Shown here piece after piece: positions 16,230 to 23,934 of a DNA stretch of 29,992 nt. The translations under genes were made by a program, and so were the position numbers. The notes under the pieces are model-generated. The model saw only the letters and a program-made list of their open reading frames with translations. It had not been told where the DNA came from and made no database searches. This stretch comes from Bdellovibrio sp. Lineage in GTDB: Bacteria; Bdellovibrionota; Bdellovibrionia; Bdellovibrionales; Bdellovibrionaceae. Location: the NCBI GenBank assembly GCA_019104905.1, contig JAHRXB010000292.1:1-29992 (forward strand). The letters run 5' to 3'. How positions within the stretch are numbered: the stretch's first letter is position 1; every line of letters begins with the position of its first letter.

Positions 16230-16245
16230 AAGCTTGATATCTGTA

Positions 16246-17025
16246 TTAAGTCTTAAGATTTTTAAAATCCCAAAGTTCCTGATCCATCAACTGGCTGGGT
16301 TTTACATTCGACATCGCTGTCTGAATGGAGGCGTAGATATTAGGGATTTCTTTTTCGAGATCCCGCACAAGTCGCTTCACGCGTTGACGTTTTAACCCAT
16401 CCTGGGACCCGCAGAGATTGCAAGGCATCACCGGGAACGCCCAAGCCGCGGCCAGTTCTTCAATATCTCTCTCTGAAACATAACATAAGGGGCGAACTAA
16501 AATATTACGTTCATCATCAGACTTCAGCTTAGGCGGCATGCTTGCTGTTGTTCCCACGTAAAATAAATTTAGAAGAGCGGTATGAACCACATCGTCTCGG
16601 TGGTGACCTAAAGCCAGTTTGGTGAAGCCGTTGTCATGCGCATAATCGTATAAAATTGCGCGACGAAGGCGCGAGCACAAAGAGCAGTAAGTGTTTCCTT
16701 GAACTTTTTCTTTAACGATGGAGTAAGTATCGCGTTCAACGATATGCAGTTTCACGCCCAGGCTTTCAACCCAGAGTTTGAATTGACTGGGTTCAAATCC
16801 CGGCTGTTTTTGATCTAAAATGGCGGCTTCAAGTTGGAAGCGTCTTTCTGAGCGTCTTTGAATCTCGGTCATTAAAGCCAAGAGCACGCTGGAGTCTTTT
16901 CCTCCAGAAACGCACACCATGATTTTGTCGCCGTCTTCAATCATATTGAAGTCGTTAAGAGCTTGGACGATTTGTTTTCTGATTTTCACCGCTAAGGGGT
17001 GATTAAAATCTACTGCTGTTGTCAT
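16246..17025 (-). CDS. ttcA: tRNA 2-thiocytidine(32) synthetase TtcA
   Basis: 259 residues. TtcA is an ATP-dependent, Fe-S-containing enzyme that thiolates cytidine 32 in the anticodon loop of certain tRNAs. The PP-loop SGGKDS occupies residues 40-45. The cluster-binding cysteines are present as Cys114 and Cys117 (YCSLCSRLRR) and Cys202 and Cys205 (PCNLCGSQ), matching the C-x2-C pairs of E. coli TtcA. The GHHRDDVVHT motif after the PP-loop domain is also diagnostic. Its ATG overlaps the stop of the mechanosensitive channel gene in an ATGA quartet (17022-17025), so translation is probably coupled and the two share a promoter upstream of 18065. The C-terminus is shorter than in some homologues but complete. 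Confidence 0.95.
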   Translation of the reverse strand: MTTAVDFNHPLAVKIRKQIVQALNDFNMIEDGDKIMVCVSGGKDSSVLLALMTEIQRRSERRFQLEAAILDQKQPGFEPSQFKLWVESLGVKLHIVERDTYSIVKEKVQGNTYCSLCSRLRRAILYDYAHDNGFTKLALGHHRDDVVHTALLNLFYVGTTASMPPKLKSDDERNILVRPLCYVSERDIEELAAAWAFPVMPCNLCGSQDGLKRQRVKRLVRDLEKEIPNIYASIQTAMSNVKPSQLMDQELWDFKNLKT

Positions 17026-18065
17026 GATACGGGCGTTCTATCTGAAAGTTCGATCACTTGTCGAGCTAATTTCACACCCGCTGAGCGCAAAGACTCAACC
17101 CCGCGGACGTACACTTTATCTCCCACGCTGAACTGGGATCCGTAATTGTCGATAAAGTAAATAATTTTTAGTTCAATCCAGTGTTCATTCGTGTCGCTGA
17201 CATAGGCCCACGGAGCGGGAATACCTCGGACCTCTCCAATTCCCGCAGCGGTGCGCTCTAAAAGCTGTTTTGCCAGCTCGACATTTTCACCATAGGCAAT
17301 GCGAAAAATTTGGCGACGCAGAATGGGGGTGTCAGGCGGGGAGTAATTCGAGATCGTGGCATTCGCCATAAAACGATTCGGCAAAGTGATCAGCTCATCC
17401 GAGAAACCGACCAGGGTCGTTGAACGCCAGGTGATTTCACGCACCTGACCTACGGTCTTTTGAATACCGCTGACAATTTCGAGCCAGTCGCCGATTTCAA
17501 AGTTTCGATCCACCTGCAAAGAAATGCCCGCAAAAAGATTTCCCAAAGTGTCTTGCAATGCCAAACCTAGAATCACCGAGGCGGCCGCTGATGTTGCAAG
17601 CAAAGGCCCTACCTCAAGTCCGAAGACATGGGCAATACCCCAGAAGGTCAAAACAATAGAAAGGATTAAAGAGAAGATATTGACCAACAGGAGAGGGACT
17701 CCATGTTTCATGGATCCGAGGAAAAGATACTGTAAAACGATCAGTCGAGAGGTCTTAACAAAAACAACGTTTCCCCAGATAAATAAAACCACGGCGACAT
17801 AGGGAGTGACTTTGGCCATATTGCCAAGTTGAGGCTCGGAGGTTTGCAAAAATATGAAAAGTAAAAAAAGAAAACTGAGAACCACATAGTGACGAAGCAA
17901 AGTGCGGAAGTGATTGCGAATGCTGCGATGTCTTTCTTCGCTGGCCTCACGTAAAAAGAACTTATAAAAAACCCAGGTGATCGCAATTAAGCATCCAAGA
18001 AGAATGAAAGGTTCAAGCTCAAGAAGCCCATAAAGTGCCTGAATTCTGATAAACTTTTCTGCCAT
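17022..18065 (-). CDS. MscS-family small-conductance mechanosensitive channel
   Basis: 347 residues. Several membrane helices occupy about residues 15-180. The pore helix region is recognisable as SAAASVILGLALQDTLGNLFAGISLQ in outline, followed by the beta-domain entry FEIGDWLEI and the TTLVGFSDELITLPN segment that defines the MscS fold. The cytoplasmic alpha/beta domain fills the rest. Such channels open under membrane tension and release solutes during hypo-osmotic shock, protecting the inner membrane. Compared with E. coli MscS (286 residues) there are extra N-terminal helices, as in YbdG/YnaI-type paralogues. A purine-rich AAAAGGA sits before the ATG. It forms an operon with ttcA, overlapping by four bases, and a TATAAT box lies upstream on the minus strand. 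Confidence 0.93.
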   Translation of the reverse strand: MAEKFIRIQALYGLLELEPFILLGCLIAITWVFYKFFLREASEERHRSIRNHFRTLLRHYVVLSFLFLLFIFLQTSEPQLGNMAKVTPYVAVVLFIWGNVVFVKTSRLIVLQYLFLGSMKHGVPLLLVNIFSLILSIVLTFWGIAHVFGLEVGPLLATSAAASVILGLALQDTLGNLFAGISLQVDRNFEIGDWLEIVSGIQKTVGQVREITWRSTTLVGFSDELITLPNRFMANATISNYSPPDTPILRRQIFRIAYGENVELAKQLLERTAAGIGEVRGIPAPWAYVSDTNEHWIELKIIYFIDNYGSQFSVGDKVYVRGVESLRSAGVKLARQVIELSDRTPVS

Positions 18066-18090
18066 AGTGTGAAGGTCCTTTTAAAGTCCT

Positions 18091-18127
18091 ATTATAGTGA
18101 CTATTTTTTAGTCTAGTCGAGTCTAAA
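18091..18127 (-). promoter_or_regulatory. Promoter of the mscS-type/ttcA operon with an imperfect inverted repeat
   Basis: On the minus strand a consensus TATAAT (complement of 18091-18096) lies 18 bases after TCGACT (complement of 18115-18120). An inverted repeat, TTTAGTCT then AGTCTAAA across 5 bases (18107-18127, one mismatch), covers the -35 region and could be an operator shared with the divergent gene. Confidence 0.5.
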
Positions 18128-18176
18128 ATTTGTGAGGAGGGTCATCTGGCGACTCAGAGCTGCCGATAAAGTCAGC

Positions 18177-19763
18177 ATGAGAACTCACAGTATTTATTTT
18201 GCCCTTGGGGTAACGACGACCTTGATGATGACGGCCTGCGCCCCGAAAGGCTATGAAGCCGTAAATGATATCGCCTCCCAAACAGTTCAGGATATTGCCT
18301 GTAAAGACAACCAGCTTGAGACCAAGCTTTGGGATGGATTGAAGACCTATCTTTTAGAGCAAAAGTCGATTCCCGCGGCCGACACCATGAAGCAAGCGCT
18401 TCATGAGCAGTTAGAAAAATTGGCTAAGGAAAATCCTCAACTTAGCGAGAAAGACCTGGAGCTTCTCTCTAAAGATTTAGACAAGCTTGTGGAAGCTCTT
18501 TTGGAAGAAGCCCCTCAAGGGGAGCGCGTCGAGAGTCCTGAGCAGCTCTTAATACTGCTCTCTGCGATTGATGTCGGGGATCGTTCGACCGTTTTCCGTG
18601 CCTATATGCAAGATAAGGTTCGTGGAAGTTTTGGTCGTCTTCAGAAGACGGTTCAAACTTTTGATTTAAACTGCCCGACTCCTTCCACGGGTACGGGAGA
18701 CTCCAGCGCGGGGTCTGTCAGTGGAGGTGGTGCGACACCTGGAACCTCTGGGGAATCAGAGCCTCAACCTCCCGTTTCAACTCCAGAGCCGAATCGCGAT
18801 TATGAGTACCATAAAAGCCAAGCTTTGAGCAGTGGTTCTAATTTGACTGTTTTTGGTGGCCGCTGGGCCTTTGCGACGGCTTATCAGAGTTGTCAGAGTT
18901 TACAACTGCCCTCCATGAATGAGCAAACTCCGGAAGTGCAAGGAATCAGCATTGTGGGTAAGCATCCCGACGGCGTGGGCAGTAAGCGCATGATTGCTAG
19001 TCTTCCTCAAGTTCAAAGCACTCACTACTATATTCGCGACATGGGCAGCTACGGGCAGGGTTGCTTTAATGTGCGCCAAAGTCCTTTGATTTATGATTAT
19101 GGCGGAAAACCTTACGCCACCACGGCCGCAGATTCTCCGATAGATTTGTTTAAGAACAATGGAGATGGAACCAGTGTTTTAGGAATTGATTGCTCGGGAT
19201 ATGTCTTCACGTCGATGGCGACGGCGGGACTTCGTTTGAAGGCGGGGCGACCTTTAAAAGCCTCGGACTCTTGGGCCTGGGGTTCAAGTTCCTATGTAGA
19301 GCCGCAGGATAATGGTTTAACCTGTTTAAATAAAATCTCAGTGTCTGCGACAACAACCATGAAGGCCGGAGACATTGTGGCGGTCTATGGGCATGTGCTT
19401 TTGATTGATAAAGTCGGAGCGGATCCTTTTGGAATTTCATCAGTAAAAACAGAAGCGGACTGCTCTAAACTCACGTCAGATCGTTTCGATTTCGTGGTTG
19501 CGCAAAGTGCCCCAAGCAAGGGGGGGATCGGAATTAACTATTACGAAGCCCGCAATTATCTTCCCATCAGCGCCAAGATGAAGACCGGTCTTGAGAAGTA
19601 CGCCTACTATACTTGTTTAGCAAAATTCAACGGCAAGACGTACACACCCAATATTGGAACTCTCTCTGTTGTTCGCCACAAAGGGACTCCGGACTGTATG
19701 GCTCCTCGCGTGACCCTTGCTCGAGAAAGTTGCATTCAGTCTTGTTCGAGCATGAGTCGGTGA
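18177..19763 (+). CDS. Lipoprotein with a C-terminal NlpC/P60-like cysteine peptidase domain
   Basis: 528 residues from ATG 18177. The signal peptide (core YFALGVTTTLM) ends in the lipobox MTAC, giving lipidated Cys20. Residues 40-165 are helical; a Gly/Ser/Thr/Pro-rich linker (about 170-205) leads to the C-terminal half. There GIDCSGYVFTS carries the likely nucleophile Cys339, and AGDIVAVYGHVLLIDKVG carries His406, the Cys-His arrangement of NlpC/P60 and CHAP amidases that cut peptidoglycan stem peptides. Additional cysteines may form disulfides. No Shine-Dalgarno precedes ATG 18177; an AGGAGG at 18135-18140 follows a GTG (18132), and starting there would place 15 extra residues before the lipobox signal. 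A terminator candidate follows at 19801. Enzyme family assignment is by motif; the substrate is inferred. Confidence 0.7.
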   Translation: MRTHSIYFALGVTTTLMMTACAPKGYEAVNDIASQTVQDIACKDNQLETKLWDGLKTYLLEQKSIPAADTMKQALHEQLEKLAKENPQLSEKDLELLSKDLDKLVEALLEEAPQGERVESPEQLLILLSAIDVGDRSTVFRAYMQDKVRGSFGRLQKTVQTFDLNCPTPSTGTGDSSAGSVSGGGATPGTSGESEPQPPVSTPEPNRDYEYHKSQALSSGSNLTVFGGRWAFATAYQSCQSLQLPSMNEQTPEVQGISIVGKHPDGVGSKRMIASLPQVQSTHYYIRDMGSYGQGCFNVRQSPLIYDYGGKPYATTAADSPIDLFKNNGDGTSVLGIDCSGYVFTSMATAGLRLKAGRPLKASDSWAWGSSSYVEPQDNGLTCLNKISVSATTTMKAGDIVAVYGHVLLIDKVGADPFGISSVKTEADCSKLTSDRFDFVVAQSAPSKGGIGINYYEARNYLPISAKMKTGLEKYAYYTCLAKFNGKTYTPNIGTLSVVRHKGTPDCMAPRVTLARESCIQSCSSMSR

Positions 19764-19800
19764 TTTCGCTGACGAACTTTCTTACAAAGTGACAAGTTTA

Positions 19801-19834
19801 GGTCCTTGCAGAAGCGCAGGGACCATTTAATTTT
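19801..19834 (+). terminator. Probable terminator after the NlpC/P60-like gene
   Basis: GGTCCTTGC (19801-19809) pairs with GCAGGGACC (19816-19824) over all nine positions, with one G-U wobble and a 6-base loop. It is followed by ATTTAATTTT, a broken T-rich tail. Confidence 0.6.
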
Positions 19835-19901
19835 CAGATAGCACTTCAAAATGTTTTACAAAAAAATAAAGCCACAAAGCCATGCTTCAAGTGGTGGTCT
19901 G

Positions 19902-19910
19902 TGTTATAAC
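19902..19910 (+). promoter_or_regulatory. Extended -10 promoter immediately before the L,D-transpeptidase gene
   Basis: TGTTATAAC carries the TGn extension and a TATAAC hexamer (19905-19910). No good -35 is visible. The ATG (19919) starts eight bases after the box, so the transcript would begin at or one to two bases before the start codon. No Shine-Dalgarno is present. Confidence 0.55.
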
Positions 19911-19918
19911 TTCAAGTC

Positions 19919-20602
19919 ATGAAAAAGACTCTTCTGGTGCTTCTGGCTTTAAGTTCTCTATCTATCCACGCTCAGGCGGCTTCGAAAGCCGCAGACAAGA
20001 ACTATCGTTTTTGCGATGACATCACTCAGGTTGATAAGCTTTTGGATCGCTCGAATCAGACGGTTCAAAGACTTAAAGATGAAGGTGTGAAGATCGAGCG
20101 GATTGTGGTTTCCAAGGATCGCAAAGAACTTTACTTGATTTCGGGCGAAGTGGTCTTGCGATATTATCCGGTGGCTTTTGGTGGTAATCCCGTAGGGCAC
20201 AAACAATTTGAGGGCGATAATAAAACACCGGAAGGCGTGTATTTTGTCGACTATAAAAATCCCCAAAGTCAGTACCTCAAAAGTCTGCATATTTCATATC
20301 CCAACAAGAAAGACCTTGAATTCGCCAAAGCCCAAGGAAAGTCGGCCGGCGGTGACATCATGATTCATGGTTTTCCGACGGATAAACGCAAACGCTATTG
20401 GGTTGAAATGGCTCATCCCGCGAATTGGACCCAAGGTTGTGTGGCTGTGACGGATCAAGAGATCGAAGAGATCTATTCTTTGGTTAAAGAAAATACTCTT
20501 GTAGAGATCTGCAAGATGACGGTCGAGGATAAGGGGGATGACGAAAAGAACCCTCAAGAACCTAAGACGGTCATTTCAATTCCTGGAAAACGCACCAACT
20601 AA
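19919..20602 (+). CDS. L,D-transpeptidase (YkuD family)
   Basis: 227 residues with a signal peptide (core TLLVLLALSSLSI, cleavage after AQA at residue 20). L,D-transpeptidases form 3-3 peptidoglycan crosslinks or attach proteins or amino acids to diaminopimelate in the periplasm. The YkuD domain spans about 58-196: it begins RIVVSKDRKELYLISGE, includes KTPEGVYFV and MIHGFP (His150), and ends in the catalytic motif NWTQGCVAVTDQEI with nucleophile Cys174. A charged low-complexity tail (about 200-227) follows. Predatory bdellovibrios are known to carry many such enzymes and use some on prey walls; whether this one acts on the self or prey wall cannot be told. The start is fixed by the signal peptide, and a -10 box ends eight bases before it. 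Confidence 0.93.
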   Translation: MKKTLLVLLALSSLSIHAQAASKAADKNYRFCDDITQVDKLLDRSNQTVQRLKDEGVKIERIVVSKDRKELYLISGEVVLRYYPVAFGGNPVGHKQFEGDNKTPEGVYFVDYKNPQSQYLKSLHISYPNKKDLEFAKAQGKSAGGDIMIHGFPTDKRKRYWVEMAHPANWTQGCVAVTDQEIEEIYSLVKENTLVEICKMTVEDKGDDEKNPQEPKTVISIPGKRTN

Positions 20603-20669
20603 AGTCTGGCTAATCAAAGAAAACATCCTCAGTGAAGCCCCCTTCGTTTAGTATAAAAACGGAGGTCGG

Positions 20670-21413
20670 ATGACACAGGCAGAGCTTAAAAAGCCCGCGG
20701 GGATTTTTCTTTTAGCATATCTTTTCCTTTTAGCTCCCCTTGGTAATTTAGCGATCAGTTTTGCTGGTAGTGGAATCTCGGAGTGGTATAATCCTTCGGT
20801 TTTTTATGCATTTCTGCAGACGGTTTCTTCGTTAGATTGGTTCTGGTTAAGTCTTCTTTTTGTGACGGGTCTATTGCTTTTTCGTCCCCATAAAACCACG
20901 TGGTCCTTGGCGATCGGCGCCCTTTTTGTGGTTTTGGCAATCAATAGCTATCGTTTTTTAAGCCATGATCTTAATTATGAGGGGAATTTTGCCCAGTGGC
21001 AGTTGGGAATTTCTAGTTTAGTCACTGTTTCAATTTTATTTGTGGTTTTTTATTTCCGGTTTCCTTACTTGGATCGTCGGGCTCGTTGGCTTTTTCCGAC
21101 GGCGCATCGTTACGAATTCCGCACCTCCGTGGATGTGGTGGCTCAAGACATTTTTGCTGGGGTGACAGAGTCGATCTCAGTCAGTGGTGCGCGCATTCGT
21201 CTAAAACGCCATATGGCGGGGGGATCCCGGGACCTTCGTTATGTGGATGTGATCTTTCCTGAAATTCGCAATATTAAAATCAAAGCCAGGGTGGTCGAGT
21301 ATGGCGACAACCTTTTGCGCTTGAAGTTTAAAGGATTGGAAGGGCGGGATCGCGCTTACCTGCTGGACTGGTTTCGGTCTCAAATTGAGACAAATGAAGA
21401 AAGCTCAGGGTAA
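20670..21413 (+). CDS. Membrane protein with C-terminal PilZ domain
   Basis: 247 residues. Four hydrophobic helices (about 10-32, 56-71, 78-93 and 113-130) are followed by a cytoplasmic domain. That domain carries the PilZ signature: R147-Y-E-F-R151 (RxxxR) and S168-I-S-V-S-G173, a variant of (D/N)xSxxG with Ser in first position. PilZ domains bind cyclic di-GMP, the second messenger that in Bdellovibrio-type bacteria controls predation and motility. The first-position Ser could lower affinity. A canonical GGAGGT Shine-Dalgarno (20661-20666) precedes ATG 20670. It lies 67 bases after the transpeptidase gene without a terminator, and a TATAAA (20652-20657) lies just before its SD. It is probably a membrane-bound c-di-GMP receptor; its effector partner is unknown. 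Confidence 0.82.
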   Translation: MTQAELKKPAGIFLLAYLFLLAPLGNLAISFAGSGISEWYNPSVFYAFLQTVSSLDWFWLSLLFVTGLLLFRPHKTTWSLAIGALFVVLAINSYRFLSHDLNYEGNFAQWQLGISSLVTVSILFVVFYFRFPYLDRRARWLFPTAHRYEFRTSVDVVAQDIFAGVTESISVSGARIRLKRHMAGGSRDLRYVDVIFPEIRNIKIKARVVEYGDNLLRLKFKGLEGRDRAYLLDWFRSQIETNEESSG

Positions 21414-21476
21414 GTCTGGGTTCTTGTTAAGTTATTTAGAAAGTGTACCGAAAAGACTCAAAAGCATGAGGTCGTT

Positions 21477-23279
21477 ATGAGATGGAATTTTAAACCTGTT
21501 TCTCTATTAAAACAATTTGCTGCCGGGATCTCCGTTGTGACGATGTGTATTTCCCCCGTGGCAGAAGGCGCCGCGGCCGCGAATCAAAAGAAGCTGATCA
21601 ATCAATACTTAAAAGAAACAGCTCTGACTACTAAGAAAATGACAGTGGGTGAGTTCTGGAGAATGGTTCGCCATGTGTATCCTGCGACTTTGCAAAAGCA
21701 GATGGATCAGTGGGTGGCGTTGAATCACCAAGAGATGATGCCTTCCGTGGAAGCCACAAGCTTTAAAGATGCTGACGGCAAAGAACAGGTTCGTTTGACC
21801 TTGTCGAAGGACGGCCAAAGCACAAGTTTGACGTTCACAGGTGACGAAGAAAATCCATTGAAAGTCAATGGCGTTTCTTTTACGAAGAAAGAACTTCTTA
21901 ATTACAACAGCTTTAATGATCTTGCCGGAAAAATGGCGAAGCAGGATCCTATCGTAGGGAAAGCGCTCAAAACGGGGGCTCAGCCGGTTTTGGGTAAAAA
22001 TTCTGTTTTGACGTTTAAAGAATATAAAAGCCTGACTTCTTATCAGAAAGCGGAATACCTCATCCGTTTGCGTTTAGCGATGGAGTCTGCGCAACGTGTT
22101 TATAAAGTTATCTACGGCGCTCAGGCGTATAACGAAATCAATAAAAAGTATGAATGGGTTTTGCAGTACTTCTTCGGTGAAGAGGCTCAAGCTGCAGGAA
22201 CAGGTTTGACGGGAAAACCTTGTATCGTCGCGGGATACTTATCTATCTATGGTGAATCCGGATCTTGCGGTGGAAGCAGTCAAGGCGCTTTGGATTTAAA
22301 AGCGAAAATGCGTGATAGTCAGGCTAGTTGTGCGAACAATGGCGTGGCTTGTAACCCGATGGTTTACGGATTTGATCAAGGCGGGGGTGCGTACTGCGTA
22401 TCTCGTTCTGAAGTAAAGTATGCGACGCGCGTTTGTAACTCTAAATCTCCCCTGCAAAATGCAGATCCTAAAAAAGAGGGTGAGAATAAGAAACGCATTA
22501 TTGAGTCTTATCTGAAGAAAGTTAAAAACCAAGATATCAACTTAAAGCTCAATGACGAAGGGAAGATCTCGGAAGAGCAATATGCGCAGATCTCTTCATA
22601 TCTTGGTGACTTGCAAACTTATATTAACTCGGCCATTGCAGAGTGTGGACAGGCTCCTTTAAAAGATATTCAAAAGAAGCGTGAAGACCAAGTGTCTGCG
22701 TGTGAAGAAATTAAGACTCGTGCCTTCTCGCTTCAATCTTTTGCGGCGAACCCAGAACCTCCAGGCCCTCCGGGACCTCTTCCAAATCCCGGCGAACCTA
22801 ATTGTAACGACAAAATGCCGGGCTCGGTGGCCGGACCTGATGGAAAATGCGTATGTGCTGAAGGTTCTAAAGAAGGTGAGATCGGCGAAGGCGATAAAAA
22901 AGGCCCTGGTTGCGTGGTCGTTGATGCTGGTGGAAGTGGTGATTTGCCCGGTGGTAAAGACACTCCTCCAATCAAAGGCGAAGACAGCAGTTGTGGATTC
23001 TGGTGTCGCAACAAGAACTGGATTATTCCAGTAGGTATCGGAGCTTTGGCTTTAGGATTATTCTGGTGGATCACAAATAAAGACAGCAAAGCGAAAAACA
23101 ATAGTCCTGTCTATATTCCACCAGCTCCAGTGCCTGAGCCGACAGCGACGACAAGTCCGACGGTGACTCCGGCGCCGACAGTGGAGCCTCCTCCTGTGGT
23201 TGTGCCTCCTCCGACTCCGACAACCACTGAGGGCGGTTCAAAAACAGATTCTCCAGGAAGAGCGGGCGGCGTTCGCTAA
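21477..23279 (+). CDS. Large exported, C-terminally membrane-anchored Cys/Pro-rich protein, function unknown
   Basis: 600 residues. A signal sequence at about 9-32 ends near EGAAAA. The N-terminal 220 residues are mostly helical. A cysteine-containing region (about 248-322: KPCIVAGYLS, SGSCGGSSQG, QASCANNGVACNP, GAYCVSRS, TRVCNS) follows, then helices (330-420). A Gly/Pro-rich stretch (PEPPGPPGPLPNPGEP) comes next, and a small Cys motif (CNDKMPGSV then GPDGKCVCAEG). A hydrophobic helix at about 515-532 is followed by lysines and a proline/threonine-rich tail (545-600). The predicted topology places most of the protein in the periplasm. I recognise no enzymatic family. GAGGT before the ATG is a short-spaced Shine-Dalgarno. 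The RDD gene starts 20 bases after its stop, so the two are probably co-transcribed and may work together at the membrane. Confidence 0.7.
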   Translation: MRWNFKPVSLLKQFAAGISVVTMCISPVAEGAAAANQKKLINQYLKETALTTKKMTVGEFWRMVRHVYPATLQKQMDQWVALNHQEMMPSVEATSFKDADGKEQVRLTLSKDGQSTSLTFTGDEENPLKVNGVSFTKKELLNYNSFNDLAGKMAKQDPIVGKALKTGAQPVLGKNSVLTFKEYKSLTSYQKAEYLIRLRLAMESAQRVYKVIYGAQAYNEINKKYEWVLQYFFGEEAQAAGTGLTGKPCIVAGYLSIYGESGSCGGSSQGALDLKAKMRDSQASCANNGVACNPMVYGFDQGGGAYCVSRSEVKYATRVCNSKSPLQNADPKKEGENKKRIIESYLKKVKNQDINLKLNDEGKISEEQYAQISSYLGDLQTYINSAIAECGQAPLKDIQKKREDQVSACEEIKTRAFSLQSFAANPEPPGPPGPLPNPGEPNCNDKMPGSVAGPDGKCVCAEGSKEGEIGEGDKKGPGCVVVDAGGSGDLPGGKDTPPIKGEDSSCGFWCRNKNWIIPVGIGALALGLFWWITNKDSKAKNNSPVYIPPAPVPEPTATTSPTVTPAPTVEPPPVVVPPPTPTTTEGGSKTDSPGRAGGVR

Positions 23280-23298
23280 GACTCTTTGAAAGAGAAAA

Positions 23299-23934
23299 AT
23301 GAATATTGATAAACATCAAGATAGATTGACTCCGCAGCGGGCTCCTCTAAACAGAGAAGCCCCTGTGCCGTTAAGAGGGCCGGCTCCGCGCCGACGTTCT
23401 CCAGGAACCCCTGCGCCTTCAAGAATTAATAATCTTTTTAAAGATCGCCAGAATATTCAGTTTGATCAAAATACGGGATTTCATGGCGGCCCTTCCGCGC
23501 GTCGCAAAGGACACCGTTTGGCGCTATGGTCTTGGTTGGCGTCTCTTATTGATGGACTTATTTTGATTTCCGCAAGCTGTGTTTTTATTTTGATGTTTTC
23601 CCTTGTCGTGAAAACATCGGTCGGCGGTGTTTTTAAAGGGCTTTTGCACAGCCAACATGAAGCCACATTCTTTTTTGAAGTTTTCTTTGTTTGCGGTTGG
23701 ATCTACATGGTGACCATTCGCAGCTTGATGGGTTCCACCATTGGAGAGTGGTCCTGTGATTTACGCTTAGGGCAGCCCCATGAAAGACTTCAATCGGGTT
23801 ACCTGGCTCGAGTCGCCTTAAGAAGCACCCTGATCCTACTTACGGGGGTCGTTACGTTGCCTATTCTTTCTCTTTGTTTAGGGAAAGATCTCGCGGGAAT
23901 TATTTCCGGACTGCGTTTATTTTCTTTGAAGTAG
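23299..23934 (+). CDS. RDD-family membrane protein with a basic proline-rich N-terminus
   Basis: 211 residues. The first ~70 residues are polar, rich in Pro and Arg and predicted disordered. The RDD domain follows with hydrophobic helices at about 76-103, 118-138 and 172-195. Its hallmarks are WLASLIDGLILIS (the first Asp position) and GSTIGEWSCDLRL, equivalent to the GxTxGKxxxGLRV motif. The conserved Arg is less clear. RDD proteins are small membrane proteins, some implicated in ion transport; many have no known role. The gene lies 20 bases after the large exported protein. Its 3' end overlaps the convergent methyltransferase gene by 18 bases (23917-23934). Confidence 0.75.
   Translation: MNIDKHQDRLTPQRAPLNREAPVPLRGPAPRRRSPGTPAPSRINNLFKDRQNIQFDQNTGFHGGPSARRKGHRLALWSWLASLIDGLILISASCVFILMFSLVVKTSVGGVFKGLLHSQHEATFFFEVFFVCGWIYMVTIRSLMGSTIGEWSCDLRLGQPHERLQSGYLARVALRSTLILLTGVVTLPILSLCLGKDLAGIISGLRLFSLK

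Noticed and set aside
23281..23294. CTCTTTGAAAGAG symmetry between the 600-residue protein gene and the RDD gene
   Set aside because: The centre is a single base, too tight to form a hairpin loop; it probably only reflects the short spacer and SD.
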